Below, in pieces: positions 1 through 5,646 of a stretch of DNA of 8,340 bases (positions are counted from its first letter, which is position 1; each line of letters opens with the position of its first letter). Under the pieces are notes generated by a model. It did no database searches. It was not told where the DNA came from and saw nothing but the letters and a program-made list of their open reading frames with translations. Both the position numbers and the translations under genes were made by a program. Source of the stretch: Nitrososphaerota archaeon (GTDB lineage: Archaea > Thermoproteota > Nitrososphaeria > Nitrososphaerales > UBA183); assembly GCA_029784825.1 (NCBI GenBank), contig JAFMAU010000077.1:1-8340 (forward strand), read 5' to 3'.

Positions 1-2
1 TC

Positions 3-149
3 GTGTTGGGCGACGGGTCGTGGGTCATGTTCAGGCCCTCGGGGACCGAACCCGTAACGCGGTTGTACTGCGAGTCCAAGGACACTCAGACCCTCGAGGC
101 TCTCGTCCAGTTGGGCGGTCAGTGTGTAGAAGCCTCTAATACGCCGTAA
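3..149 (+). CDS. Phosphohexomutase (phosphoglucomutase/phosphomannomutase/GlmM family), C-terminal fragment
   Basis: Only the last 48 codons are in the window; the frame is open from base 3 to a TAA at 147-149. The translated tail contains FRPSGTEPVTRLYCES, the phosphate-binding loop of domain 4 of the alpha-D-phosphohexomutase superfamily, which holds the phosphate of the hexose-phosphate substrate. After it comes a short helix and a tail ending ASNTP. The superfamily interconverts 1- and 6-phosphates of glucose, mannose or glucosamine in the cytoplasm. The fragment is too short to choose the substrate, because the serine loop, metal site and sugar loop all lie upstream of the window. The TAA shares its last A with the ATG of the PolD small subunit (TAATG), so the two genes are probably co-transcribed and translationally coupled. 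Family is confident; specificity is not determinable here. Confidence 0.88.
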   Translation: MLGDGSWVMFRPSGTEPVTRLYCESKDTQTLEALVQLGGQCVEASNTP

Positions 150-1636
150 TGGCTTCGGCAAGTCGGATGCAGGAATCAAAAGCCATAGCGCGAGTACTGT
201 CGTCGGGCTACGTGTTGGACGCGAAGGCATTCGAGATGATCACTTCTCTCCCACGGGGTGTCGACGAGGGGCTGGTCGAGAAACTTCTGGAACAGAAAGC
301 CGGGTCAATGGGGGAGGCAAAGCGAATCACAGTGAGCGACGTGGAGAGACTGATGCCCAAGGAGAGTCCTCAGGCCCAGGAGACGACGGTGGTGGAGGAG
401 CCAGCCGAAGTGGAAGTTCTCTCCGATCCCACGCCGGCCATCGCGCCGGTCGAGGGGATCGAGGGCTTCGGCAAGCTGTTCCATGACAGGTACCAGCGCC
501 TCTTGTCGATTGTCAAAGACCGGCTCGACACCAAGAGCAGCGCGAGCGTGTCGGCGTCGAAGAGCCTCCCTCCGGGGAAGAAGGTCAGGGTGGCAGGGTT
601 GCTCGCAGACCGTTCCAGCAGGCGTGGAGTCGTCGAGCTCAGGGTCGACGACCCGACCGGTTCGCTCAAAGTCGTGTGCCAGGACGCGCTGGTCGAGAGG
701 GCCGCCCTAGAGGCCCCGCTGGACAGCATGGTCGTGGTCGAAGTCGCGAGAGGCAAGTCGGGGGGACTGTACACCGACTCGGTCGTCCTCCCCGACCTCC
801 CTGGGCGCAGGGTCGTCTCCACCTCCCACAGGGCCTACGCGGTGCTCCTTTCCGACCTGCACATAGGCAGCAGGATGTTCCTTGCCGACGACTTCCGCCG
901 GTTCCTGATGTGGCTCAATGGAAACCTGGGCGACAAGGACATCGTCGGTCGGGTCAAGTATTTGGTGATCGCAGGGGATCTGGTGGATGGCGTCGGCGTG
1001 TATCCCGGCCAGGAGTTCCAGCTAGCCGAGAGAGACCCGAAGAAGCAGTACGCCGTAGCCGCCGACCTGCTCAAGCAGGTCCCCGGGCACATCCAAATCG
1101 TCGTGTCCCCTGGGAACCACGACGCGGTCAGGCAGGCACTCCCGCAGCCTGCGGTTTCGGTGGAGATGGCCGAATCGTTGTACGCCATGAACAACGTCCG
1201 GTGGGTCGGCGACCCTGCATACGTCAAGCTGCATGGTGCGACCTTCCTGATATACCATGGGAAGAGCTTGGACGATGTGATAGCCACGACGCCGAATCTT
1301 GCCTATGACAGGCCCGCCGACGCCATGAAGCTACTCCTCAAGGCAAGGCATCTCGCTCCGACATATGGCAAGCGTACGGCCCTGTCCCCGGAGCTCCGCG
1401 ACTACCTCGTCGTGGACCAGGTCCCGGACGTCTTCCACGTCGGGCATGTGCACACCTACGGCGAGCTCTCTTACCGCGGGACGCTCCTCGTGAACTCGGG
1501 CACCTGGCAGGCCCAGACGAGCTTCCAGTCCAACATGGGGCTCGACCCCACCCCCAGCATCATCCCAGTCGTCAATCTGTCGAACCTTGAGGTGGTGCGG
1601 CGTAACTTCGGCGCCGCGGGTTTCTCGGCCTCGTAG
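149..1636 (+). CDS. polB: DNA polymerase D small subunit DP1 (Mre11-like 3'-5' exonuclease)
   Basis: This is the small, proofreading subunit of the archaeal replicative polymerase PolD, which works with the large catalytic subunit DP2 (not in this window). The 495 residues are normal or slightly short for the family. An N-terminal helical region (about 1-70) and an acidic, Pro/Val-rich linker (about 75-105) lead into an OB fold (about 140-210, around KKVRVAGLL and VDDPTGSLKVV). A calcineurin-like phosphoesterase domain follows. Its metal-ligand motifs are all present: D236-L-H238, G276-D277-x-x-D280, G322-N323-H324-D325, Y369-H370-G371 and G432-H433-V-H435. The nuclease should therefore be active. 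ATG at 149 overlaps the upstream stop codon, which fixes the start and implies coupling to the sugar-phosphate mutase. The gene ends 5 bp from the stop of the opposing cdc6. Identification is secure. Confidence 0.96.
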   Translation: MASASRMQESKAIARVLSSGYVLDAKAFEMITSLPRGVDEGLVEKLLEQKAGSMGEAKRITVSDVERLMPKESPQAQETTVVEEPAEVEVLSDPTPAIAPVEGIEGFGKLFHDRYQRLLSIVKDRLDTKSSASVSASKSLPPGKKVRVAGLLADRSSRRGVVELRVDDPTGSLKVVCQDALVERAALEAPLDSMVVVEVARGKSGGLYTDSVVLPDLPGRRVVSTSHRAYAVLLSDLHIGSRMFLADDFRRFLMWLNGNLGDKDIVGRVKYLVIAGDLVDGVGVYPGQEFQLAERDPKKQYAVAADLLKQVPGHIQIVVSPGNHDAVRQALPQPAVSVEMAESLYAMNNVRWVGDPAYVKLHGATFLIYHGKSLDDVIATTPNLAYDRPADAMKLLLKARHLAPTYGKRTALSPELRDYLVVDQVPDVFHVGHVHTYGELSYRGTLLVNSGTWQAQTSFQSNMGLDPTPSIIPVVNLSNLEVVRRNFGAAGFSAS

Positions 1637-1641
1637 TGGTT

Positions 1642-2835
1642 TCAGCCTGCGGCACCAAAGGCCGGGTCTTCCGACAGCGTCTTCGCCAGCGTGTCCCGCC
1701 CTATGAGCAGTCTGATCTTCTTTGTCCTGCCGCGCCGGCCTTTGCTGACTACCGACGCTTCGACGAGCCCCAACAGGTCGAGGTCCCCTAGTATCCCACT
1801 CATCCTCCTCTGCGTGAGCGTCTCGATGCCCATCCTCTTGCAAAGGTTGCTGTAAGCAAGGTACAGCTCGCCGGTGTTCGTCCCTCCGTCGAACCTCGAG
1901 ACCGCGTAGAGTATGGCCTTGTTCTGCACAGGCAGAGAGCGTATCGCCTCGTCCACCCTGTCGACCTCCATCTTGTCTGATGCCTGCCGGATGCACGAGT
2001 CGTCGATCTCTTTCAGTCCCTCCCGCTCGGCCACCTCTCCCGCTATCCGCAGGAGGTCTATCGCCCGCCGCGCATCGCCGTGCTCCGACCCCGCCATGGC
2101 TGCACAGAGGTTAATCGCCGCGGCCGAAGCGACGCCGGGTCTGAAGGCCATCCCTGCCCTCTCCTTGAGTATCTCCCTGAGTTCGTCCACCGTGTAGGGA
2201 GGGAAGACCAGTTCCTCTTCACTCAGGCTGCTGAGGACACGGGGATCGAGCCCTTCCTTGAACTTCAGGTCGTTGGATATCCCGACGATTGCCAAGAAGC
2301 CCGGGGAGAGTTTGTTGCCAGAGCGCGTGAATGCGTAGAGTATGTCGTCGCCGAAGAGCTTCACCAGATAGTCAATCTCGTCGAGTATGAGGACCACTTT
2401 CTTCTTGTGCGTCCTGACGTTCTCGAAGATGCGGTCGATGACCTCGCCGATGGCAAGCCCTGTCAGAGGAATCTGCTTCTCTTTGCTCAGGTCTAGGAAC
2501 CGCGCGAAGTCGGCCAGCGTCCTGTACTCGCCGTCCGCCAGCCGGGTGTTGACGTATGCTAGCACGAGGCTTGGGTTGTTCGCCTCGGCCTTGAGCTTGT
2601 CCAGCACATAATTCGTCACTGCGGTCTTCCCCGTCCCCGTCTTTCCGTACAGGAGGAGGTTAGAGGGCTTCGAGCCTCTGAGAATCGGCGCCAAAGTCTG
2701 GGCCACCGCCCTCGTCTGCGAGTCCCTGAATGGCAGGCGGGACGGCACGTAGTCTGGACTCAGCGCGTCTCTGTTGACGAATAGGTTCTTTCCTTCCTTT
2801 GCCCTGCGAAAGATTTCGTCGATTCCTCCGGACAA
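1642..2835 (-). CDS. cdc6: Orc1/Cdc6 replication initiator ATPase
   Basis: This is the archaeal origin-binding initiator and MCM helicase loader: an AAA+ ATPase followed by a winged-helix DNA-binding domain. In the 397 residues I see Walker A GKTGTGKT (64-71), Walker B LILDEID (149-155), sensor 1 ISND (186-189), an arginine-finger region DPRV (197-200) and the sensor 2 motif GDARRAID (253-260). The C-terminal winged helix spans about 300-375. The N-terminal NRDALSPDYVPSRLPFRDSQ stretch is typical of Orc1/Cdc6. The only in-frame start before an upstream stop is TTG at 2835. There is no Shine-Dalgarno sequence, but a TATA-like box lies 26-31 nt upstream, suggesting a leaderless message. An ORB-like palindrome sits between box and start, so autoregulation is likely. 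The candidate origin lies 2.4 kb away. All catalytic motifs are intact and the function is secure; the start is less so. Confidence 0.96.
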   Translation of the reverse strand: MSGGIDEIFRRAKEGKNLFVNRDALSPDYVPSRLPFRDSQTRAVAQTLAPILRGSKPSNLLLYGKTGTGKTAVTNYVLDKLKAEANNPSLVLAYVNTRLADGEYRTLADFARFLDLSKEKQIPLTGLAIGEVIDRIFENVRTHKKKVVLILDEIDYLVKLFGDDILYAFTRSGNKLSPGFLAIVGISNDLKFKEGLDPRVLSSLSEEELVFPPYTVDELREILKERAGMAFRPGVASAAAINLCAAMAGSEHGDARRAIDLLRIAGEVAEREGLKEIDDSCIRQASDKMEVDRVDEAIRSLPVQNKAILYAVSRFDGGTNTGELYLAYSNLCKRMGIETLTQRRMSGILGDLDLLGLVEASVVSKGRRGRTKKIRLLIGRDTLAKTLSEDPAFGAAG

Positions 2836-2840
2836 ACGAA

Positions 2841-2866
2841 GAACAGTGGAAACACTGGTCTAGATA
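2841..2866 (-). promoter_or_regulatory. cdc6 promoter with ORB-like palindromic operator
   Basis: On the plus strand, GAACAGTG (2841-2848), a GAAA centre and CACTGGTC (2853-2860) form an inverted repeat with one mismatch in eight. It contains CAGTGGAAAC, identical to the core of the inverted ORB at 5401-5431. Directly upstream on the coding strand is TATCTA (2861-2866), a weak TATA-like box 26-31 nt before the TTG start. The operator therefore fills the space between TATA and start. The G-tract that completes the ORBs at the candidate origin is missing here, so this would be a half or variant site. The sequence is seen; binding by Orc1/Cdc6 and autorepression are inferred. Confidence 0.5.
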
Positions 2867-3000
2867 GGTCTTTGCGGAATCCCCCCGCTCATCCCCCGTC
2901 TCCAAGAGAAGTTACGCGCGATTGTTGGGTATAACTCAAGAGATGTGTGGTATTTTTGATGGAAAGGGGGAATTAGTTACGAAGAGAGCCGGCTACGACC

Positions 3001-3135
3001 ATGACCATCGACGTCAAAATCCGCGTCGGGCTGTTCTTGGTTTCAGTGGCCATCTCGGCGTTCGCCGTGCTCGCCACCGCCCACGGCCTGTACGTCGGAC
3101 CCCTGGATGGAATCGGTGGGACGACCCCTCCGTAG
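3001..3135 (+). CDS. Small single-pass membrane protein, unknown function
   Basis: This 44-residue ORF starts at ATG 3001, the first start codon after an in-frame TAG at 2974. It begins MTIDVKIRVG, has one hydrophobic segment (about residues 10-28, LFLVSVAISAFAVLATAHG) and ends in a Gly/Pro/Thr-rich tail (PLDGIGGTTPP). Charges K6 and R8 before the segment favour an inside N-terminus. Evidence that it is real: high GC in third codon positions, A/T-rich TATA-like sequence upstream (TATTTTTG around 2951-2958), a purine-rich GAAGAGAG about 12-20 nt before the ATG, and a strong hairpin plus T-tract exactly at its end. It is divergent from cdc6 and convergent with the double-HTH regulator. I do not recognise a family and assign no function. 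Confidence 0.6.
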   Translation: MTIDVKIRVGLFLVSVAISAFAVLATAHGLYVGPLDGIGGTTPP

Positions 3136-3162
3136 AAGCGCGGGTCGTCTCTCCCTATTTTT
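3120..3162 (+). terminator. Hairpin/T-tract terminator of the small membrane protein gene
   Basis: GACGACCC (3120-3127) and GGGTCGTC (3142-3149) form a perfect 8-bp stem with a 14-nt loop, followed by a pyrimidine run ending in TTTTT (3158-3162). The TAG stop codon (3133-3135) lies in the loop, so a terminating ribosome would cover the structure. The T-tract runs into the last codons of the convergent regulator gene. Stem and T-tract are seen; termination is inferred. Confidence 0.6.
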
Positions 3163-4285
3163 GCGGTGGGGTGTTCGATTCCTTCTGCAGGGCGCTGTTC
3201 ATCTGGCGCGTGTTGAACTTCCACTGGCCGCCCTGGTACATGTGGTACGGAATCGTGAACGCATAGGACTCGGCCGGCTTGACAAAAGCCACTTCCAGCC
3301 GCGACCCCAAGTGTGGTGCCGCGTCGTTGATGTAGGCAGAGACCGCCATCAGATCTGTCAGCGGCACATACATGAACGCCGCGTAGGTGCCGTCTTCCAA
3401 GAGGTCTTCCGACCAAAGGAATGGGACTTTACTCACCGCCGTCTGGACGTCGGACAGCTCTGCCTTGGAGAGCCCCCGGAACGTGAGGCGTGTGGTCGCA
3501 GTCGAATGGACCAGCCTCTTCGAGACGTCCTGGGCCCATCTAATCCTGTAGGAAGGGATCAGCTTCCACTTCTGCACGTGCGTGCGGTAGTGGTACTCGA
3601 GGGTCTTCTGGTGGACCCTGAGCTTCCTGGCTATTCCGGTGAGGTGCTGCAAAGAGTCCTTCTGAAGCTCCTTGATTATGAGGAGGTCGTAGAGGTCGAA
3701 GTCTTCAGCCTCGGTCCTCGCGCCTAGCGGCAGGGGGCTGGAAGAGAGCTCCGGGACCCTGTTCCACTCGGTCTCCCACCTTCCCGACCTGAAGTTGAAG
3801 AACCGTGGGTCCATCGGCTTGCTCCTGTATGCCAGGTCTCTGTCAAGTGTGAAGCTGCTCAGGACCCCTCTGGTCCTCAGTCCGGCGAGGAACTCCCTGT
3901 ACTGCTCGGACGTCCCGTTCGGGAGTGCGAAGAGCGCGATGAAGGTACCTTGTGGGACCAGCTTGGCGTAGTAGACGAGGTACCCCACCCGGTTGAGCGC
4001 AGTGAGTGTCTGCGTCGCCATCTTGGCGTATGGCCCTGTGAAGTCGAGGGTGGCCCAGTGGAGGTGCAGCCCCAGCTTGGCGTAGTCGACCTCGGCGTGG
4101 AACCTGAACCCGAGCCGGCCGAAGCGCTTCTTGATTTTGTACCTGATCGTCTCCTGGTGTGTCCCAGTCATCCGGGAGATCTGGGCGACGTTCCTAGGTC
4201 CGGCCTTGCCTATGGCGGCGATTATCTTCGCTTCCAGGTCAGGGGCATCGTCCTTTATCGTTTGGATGGACTTGGCGTGAGACAA
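3155..4285 (-). CDS. Archaeal transcriptional regulator with duplicated helix-turn-helix/Lrp-like modules
   Basis: The 376 residues appear built from two similar halves. The first half has an HTH at about 17-60 (LEAKIIAAIGKAG through ETIRYKIKKRFGRLG), then an alpha/beta region to about 150. The second half has another HTH at about 197-240 (DLYDLLIIKELQKDS through KTLEYHYRTHVQKWKL), then another alpha/beta region to about 345. The HTHs resemble the AsnC/Lrp class, in which a ligand-binding domain follows each HTH, but I cannot identify a ligand or target. It should be cytoplasmic and DNA-binding. TTG at 4285 is the only start before an in-frame stop. A TTAATT box 26-31 nt upstream fits a leaderless transcript. 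The gene is convergent with the small membrane protein, whose terminator T-tract overlaps its final codons. A DNA-binding role is likely; the regulon is unknown. Confidence 0.82.
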   Translation of the reverse strand: MSHAKSIQTIKDDAPDLEAKIIAAIGKAGPRNVAQISRMTGTHQETIRYKIKKRFGRLGFRFHAEVDYAKLGLHLHWATLDFTGPYAKMATQTLTALNRVGYLVYYAKLVPQGTFIALFALPNGTSEQYREFLAGLRTRGVLSSFTLDRDLAYRSKPMDPRFFNFRSGRWETEWNRVPELSSSPLPLGARTEAEDFDLYDLLIIKELQKDSLQHLTGIARKLRVHQKTLEYHYRTHVQKWKLIPSYRIRWAQDVSKRLVHSTATTRLTFRGLSKAELSDVQTAVSKVPFLWSEDLLEDGTYAAFMYVPLTDLMAVSAYINDAAPHLGSRLEVAFVKPAESYAFTIPYHMYQGGQWKFNTRQMNSALQKESNTPPQK

Positions 4286-4310
4286 CCTCGATTTGTCAGC
4301 AAAAACAGCT

Positions 4311-4317
4311 AATTAAG
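4311..4317 (-). promoter_or_regulatory. TATA-like box of the double-HTH regulator
   Basis: On the coding strand CTTAATT lies 26-32 nt upstream of the TTG at 4285. That is the archaeal TATA distance if the transcript begins at or within a few bases of the start codon. The purine stretch TCGAGG touches the TTG and is too close to serve as a normal ribosome-binding site, which supports leaderless translation. Confidence 0.5.
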
Positions 4318-4406
4318 GATGATAGGTTTTCAGATTGGTAAATTCTGTGGGCGGGTGGTTTCCATCCTCCGGCCCGTTAGACACCAAGGCCCCGCAGACC
4401 AACCAG

Positions 4407-4490
4407 TTGTCCTAGGCCCAGTCGTGGGCTCGGACAAGCGAAGACCGGGTGGTGGGTTCCTTCGTGTGGGCGTGGCCTTCGCGGCCACCC
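4407..4490. other. Gene-poor stretch with two hairpins
   Basis: Between the regulator promoter and the GrpB-like remnant I find no convincing gene. Two inverted repeats stand out. TTGTCC (4407-4412) plus GCCC pair with GGGC plus GGACAA (ending 4437) around the loop AGTCGT, with a small internal bulge. GTGGCC (4472-4477) pairs perfectly with GGCCAC (4483-4488) around TTCGC. Neither is followed by a T-tract. They could belong to a structured RNA or be 3' structures of the minus-strand operon; the strand is undetermined. Confidence 0.3.
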
Positions 4491-4546
4491 ATCAACTTCG
4501 CTGTGGTGTCTCGTTTTGCCGTAGCCAATTCCGATGCCTCTGGGGG

Positions 4547-4692
4547 CGGGATTAGACTAGAGGTAGTCCCCATGCGTGGTCAACCCCCACAGCTGCGGTG
4601 TCGAGTGCCTTTTGGATGTCCGCAGTTATTCGTTTGAACTCGGCCGGCCAGATGGGGTCGTATCCTGTGGTGGCGATTGGGTCTTCTACCAT
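4547..4692 (-). pseudogene. Decayed GrpB-like (UPF0157 type) gene fragment
   Basis: From ATG 4692 the minus strand reads 46 codons to a TAA at 4552. Residues 10-30 contain GYDPIWPAEFKRITADI, which matches the N-terminal YDPxWPxxF signature of the GrpB family, a nucleotidyltransferase-fold family of about 170 residues. Family members continue with a VEHVGSTSVPGL-like segment. Here VDH is followed by a different reading, but the adjacent frame gives MGTTSSLIP at exactly that place. The simplest reading is a frameshift inside the conserved motif, followed by loss of the rest. The fragment begins 22 nt after the stop of the upstream winged-helix gene, as though it were once its operon partner. 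A genuine 46-residue protein is the alternative. Family assignment is by motif recognition only. Confidence 0.5.
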
Positions 4693-4714
4693 GTGTGGCG
4701 GCGGCCGGGGGCCG

Positions 4715-5113
4715 CTATCTCTCGGCGACTTGTGCGGGCTTCAGGTAGACTCGGCGGTACACCCAGGAGTTTCCGAACCTCTCCCTCCTGATGTATTGTT
4801 TGTCTGCCAGGCGGGCCAGGTAGGTCGATATGGTGCTGAGCTTGACCGGGTGGTTGTACTTCTCCTCGAACTCCCTCGCCACGTCCGACGACGAGAAGTC
4901 TCCGGCCGCAAATGCTGTTTCTAGGAGTGTCTGCACCTTGCCGAAGAAGGTCCCTTCGTCCGGGGGCCTGTGGGAGTGCTCCATTGGGACGTCCATGATC
5001 TCGAGCATGTCCACGGCTTTCATCAGTTTGTCCCGGGAGACTACACCCTCCAAGGCCAGGGTGTACTTGGTCCCTTCCTCGTCTTCCAGCTCAATCTTAA
5101 TCCGTTTGCGCAA
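4715..5113 (-). CDS. Small winged-helix DNA-binding protein next to the candidate origin
   Basis: This 132-residue protein has an N-terminal beta-rich part (about 1-45, RIKIELEDEEGTKYTLALEG then a helix), a short polar linker (about 46-55) and a winged helix (about 56-124). Within the last, SSSDVAREFEEKYN and KLSTISTYLARLADKQYIRR would be helix 2 and the recognition helix, with FGNSWVYRRV as the wing. The layout resembles small winged-helix proteins common in Nitrososphaerota; I cannot name a target. TTG at 5113 is the only start before an in-frame stop, and a CTAAATC box lies about 31-37 nt upstream. The promoter abuts a GGTTCAC-type repeat pair at 5162-5176, and two more pairs lie in the candidate origin, so this protein is a reasonable candidate to bind them. 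That link is inference. The GrpB-like remnant follows by 22 nt. Confidence 0.78.
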   Translation of the reverse strand: MRKRIKIELEDEEGTKYTLALEGVVSRDKLMKAVDMLEIMDVPMEHSHRPPDEGTFFGKVQTLLETAFAAGDFSSSDVAREFEEKYNHPVKLSTISTYLARLADKQYIRRERFGNSWVYRRVYLKPAQVAER

Positions 5114-5143
5114 CTTTCGGGCCCGACGGGTGTCCTGCGCCCC

Positions 5144-5151
5144 GATTTAGC
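5144..5151 (-). promoter_or_regulatory. TATA-like box of the 132-residue winged-helix gene
   Basis: The coding strand reads GCTAAATC about 31-38 nt upstream of the TTG at 5113, close to the CTTAAATC box in front of the membrane-anchored regulator (6706-6713). The predicted transcript start would leave a leader of at most about 10 nt. The tandem repeat pair at 5162-5176 lies directly upstream of this box. Confidence 0.45.
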
Positions 5152-5161
5152 GATGTCAGGT

Positions 5162-5176
5162 GTGAACTTGTGAACC
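5162..5176 (-). repeat. GGTTCAC tandem pair 1 (inverted orientation)
   Basis: The plus strand reads GTGAACTTGTGAACC, so the minus strand carries GGTTCAC and a second GTTCAC with starts 8 bp apart. It sits directly upstream of the TATA-like box of the winged-helix gene and mirrors the pair at 5219-5235. Confidence 0.6.
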
Positions 5177-5218
5177 TGGTTGTCGACTAGTTTGACGGTG
5201 GATTGATACGACATAGGA

Positions 5219-5235
5219 GGTTCACTTGGGTTCAC
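5219..5235 (+). repeat. GGTTCAC tandem pair 2
   Basis: GGTTCAC occurs at 5219-5225 and 5229-5235, a 10-bp repeat distance that places both copies on one face of the helix. It precedes ORB1 by 16 bp. Confidence 0.65.
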
Positions 5236-5251
5236 AGGGGGCGTTTCATGA

Positions 5252-5287
5252 TGGGGGCTGGACAGGCTCCAATGGAAACAAAGGGGT
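5252..5287 (+). repeat. ORB1, Origin Recognition Box
   Basis: GGCTCCAATGGAAAC (5265-5279), three bases, then GGGGT matches the archaeal ORB: a short dyad followed by the G-string contacted by the Orc1/Cdc6 winged helix and AAA+ domain. It lies within a 36-bp unit starting TGGGGGCTGGACA that recurs at 5311-5346 with one mismatch. Confidence 0.75.
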
Positions 5288-5310
5288 CGGAATTGGGCTC
5301 TTCGTGGGTT

Positions 5311-5346
5311 TGGGGGCTGGACAGGCTCCAATGGAAACACAGGGGT
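5311..5346 (+). repeat. ORB2, Origin Recognition Box
   Basis: Near-perfect copy of the 36-bp ORB1 unit (first 29 bases identical, one mismatch, then AGGGGT), 59 bp downstream in the same orientation. The conserved left flank outside the core ORB suggests recent duplication or an extended binding site. Confidence 0.75.
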
Positions 5347-5371
5347 GTCGCTCAAGTCTGCTTCGGGCGGA

Positions 5372-5388
5372 GGTTCACCTTGGTTCAC
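5372..5388 (+). repeat. GGTTCAC tandem pair 3
   Basis: GGTTCAC at 5372-5378 and again at 5382-5388, again a 10-bp repeat distance. The pair lies between ORB2 and the inverted ORB3. Confidence 0.65.
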
Positions 5389-5400
5389 GACCAATCCCCC

Positions 5401-5431
5401 ACCCCACCGTTTCCACTGGAACCTCTCCCCC
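5401..5431 (-). repeat. ORB3, Origin Recognition Box, inverted
   Basis: The minus strand reads GGTTCCAGTGGAAAC, three bases, then GGGGT. It agrees with ORB1 and ORB2 at all core positions except C/T and A/G exchanges. Its flanks differ from the other two, so it is not a simple recent duplicate. Opposite orientation relative to ORB1/2 is typical of archaeal origins. Confidence 0.75.
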
Positions 5432-5509
5432 GAACAAAGCAGCCCGCCAAAGAGCGCCCCACCAACCAATTGCGTCGATGTCTAGACCCCAAGGCATATC
5501 CCATCAAGA

Positions 5510-5535
5510 CCGCAAACCGAGTGCGGGCTCTTTTT
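5510..5535 (+). terminator. Weak hairpin with T-run in the origin-flanking gap
   Basis: CCGCA (5510-5514) pairs with TGCGG (5522-5526) around a 7-nt loop, followed by GCTC and TTTTT (5531-5535). It could end a plus-strand transcript crossing the origin, but no gene is visible upstream on that strand, so a small origin RNA or chance are both possible. The rest of 5436-5614 shows nothing I can assign. Confidence 0.25.
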
Positions 5536-5614
5536 ACTGGCGTAGACCACGTTCCTCCTCTGGGGCTCTTTTGGAGCGGAAACAGGAGAAGGCCAGGGGA
5601 GGGGGGAACGCCGT

Positions 5615-5646
5615 TCTGTTAACAACAACGCAAGTCTGTTAACAAC
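5615..5646. repeat. Two TCTGTTAACAAC repeats, 20 bp apart
   Basis: Identical 12-mers at 5615-5626 and 5635-5646, each containing the perfect 8-bp palindrome TGTTAACA. The 20-bp distance is about two helical turns, as expected for a dimeric regulator. The tract is the most A/T-rich part of this gap and is followed by GATTTAG (5648-5654), about 31-37 nt before the TTG at 5685. It may be an operator for that gene or an unwinding element of the origin. Confidence 0.5.

Larger units (their letters stand above)
5155..5435. other. Candidate chromosomal replication origin (oriC)
   Basis: This gene-free stretch carries three Origin Recognition Box matches (two direct, one inverted) and three tandem pairs of GGTTCAC. 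Clustered ORBs of both orientations close to cdc6 are the classic layout of archaeal origins. The segment between ORB2 and ORB3 is not especially A/T-rich; the nearest A/T-rich tract that could unwind is around 5615-5653. The wider gap 5114-5684 holds no convincing gene. Sequence matches are direct; origin activity is inferred. Confidence 0.72.

Noticed and set aside
894..912. ORB-like CAATGGAAACCTGGG inside the DP1 gene
   Set aside because: It shares CAATGGAAAC with ORB1/2 but lacks the TCC left half and the properly spaced GGGG, and it encodes ordinary DP1 residues; a chance match.
2660..2905. Minus-strand ORF overlapping the cdc6 N-terminus in another frame
   Set aside because: Shadow of the cdc6 Walker A region, whose own frame carries all AAA+ motifs.
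4412..4573. 53-codon minus-strand ORF starting at ATG 4573
   Set aside because: Its first residues look like the frameshifted continuation of the GrpB remnant; the rest has no recognisable features, and it crosses two hairpins.
5162..5431. CRISPR-like array
   Set aside because: Only two near-identical 36-bp units with a 23-bp gap, a third inverted and divergent unit and no cas genes; the ORB pattern explains them.
5226..5642. Glycine-rich plus-strand ORFs across the candidate origin
   Set aside because: They translate the ORB and GGTTCAC repeats in changing frames, with no start signal and no domain; the repeats explain the open frame.
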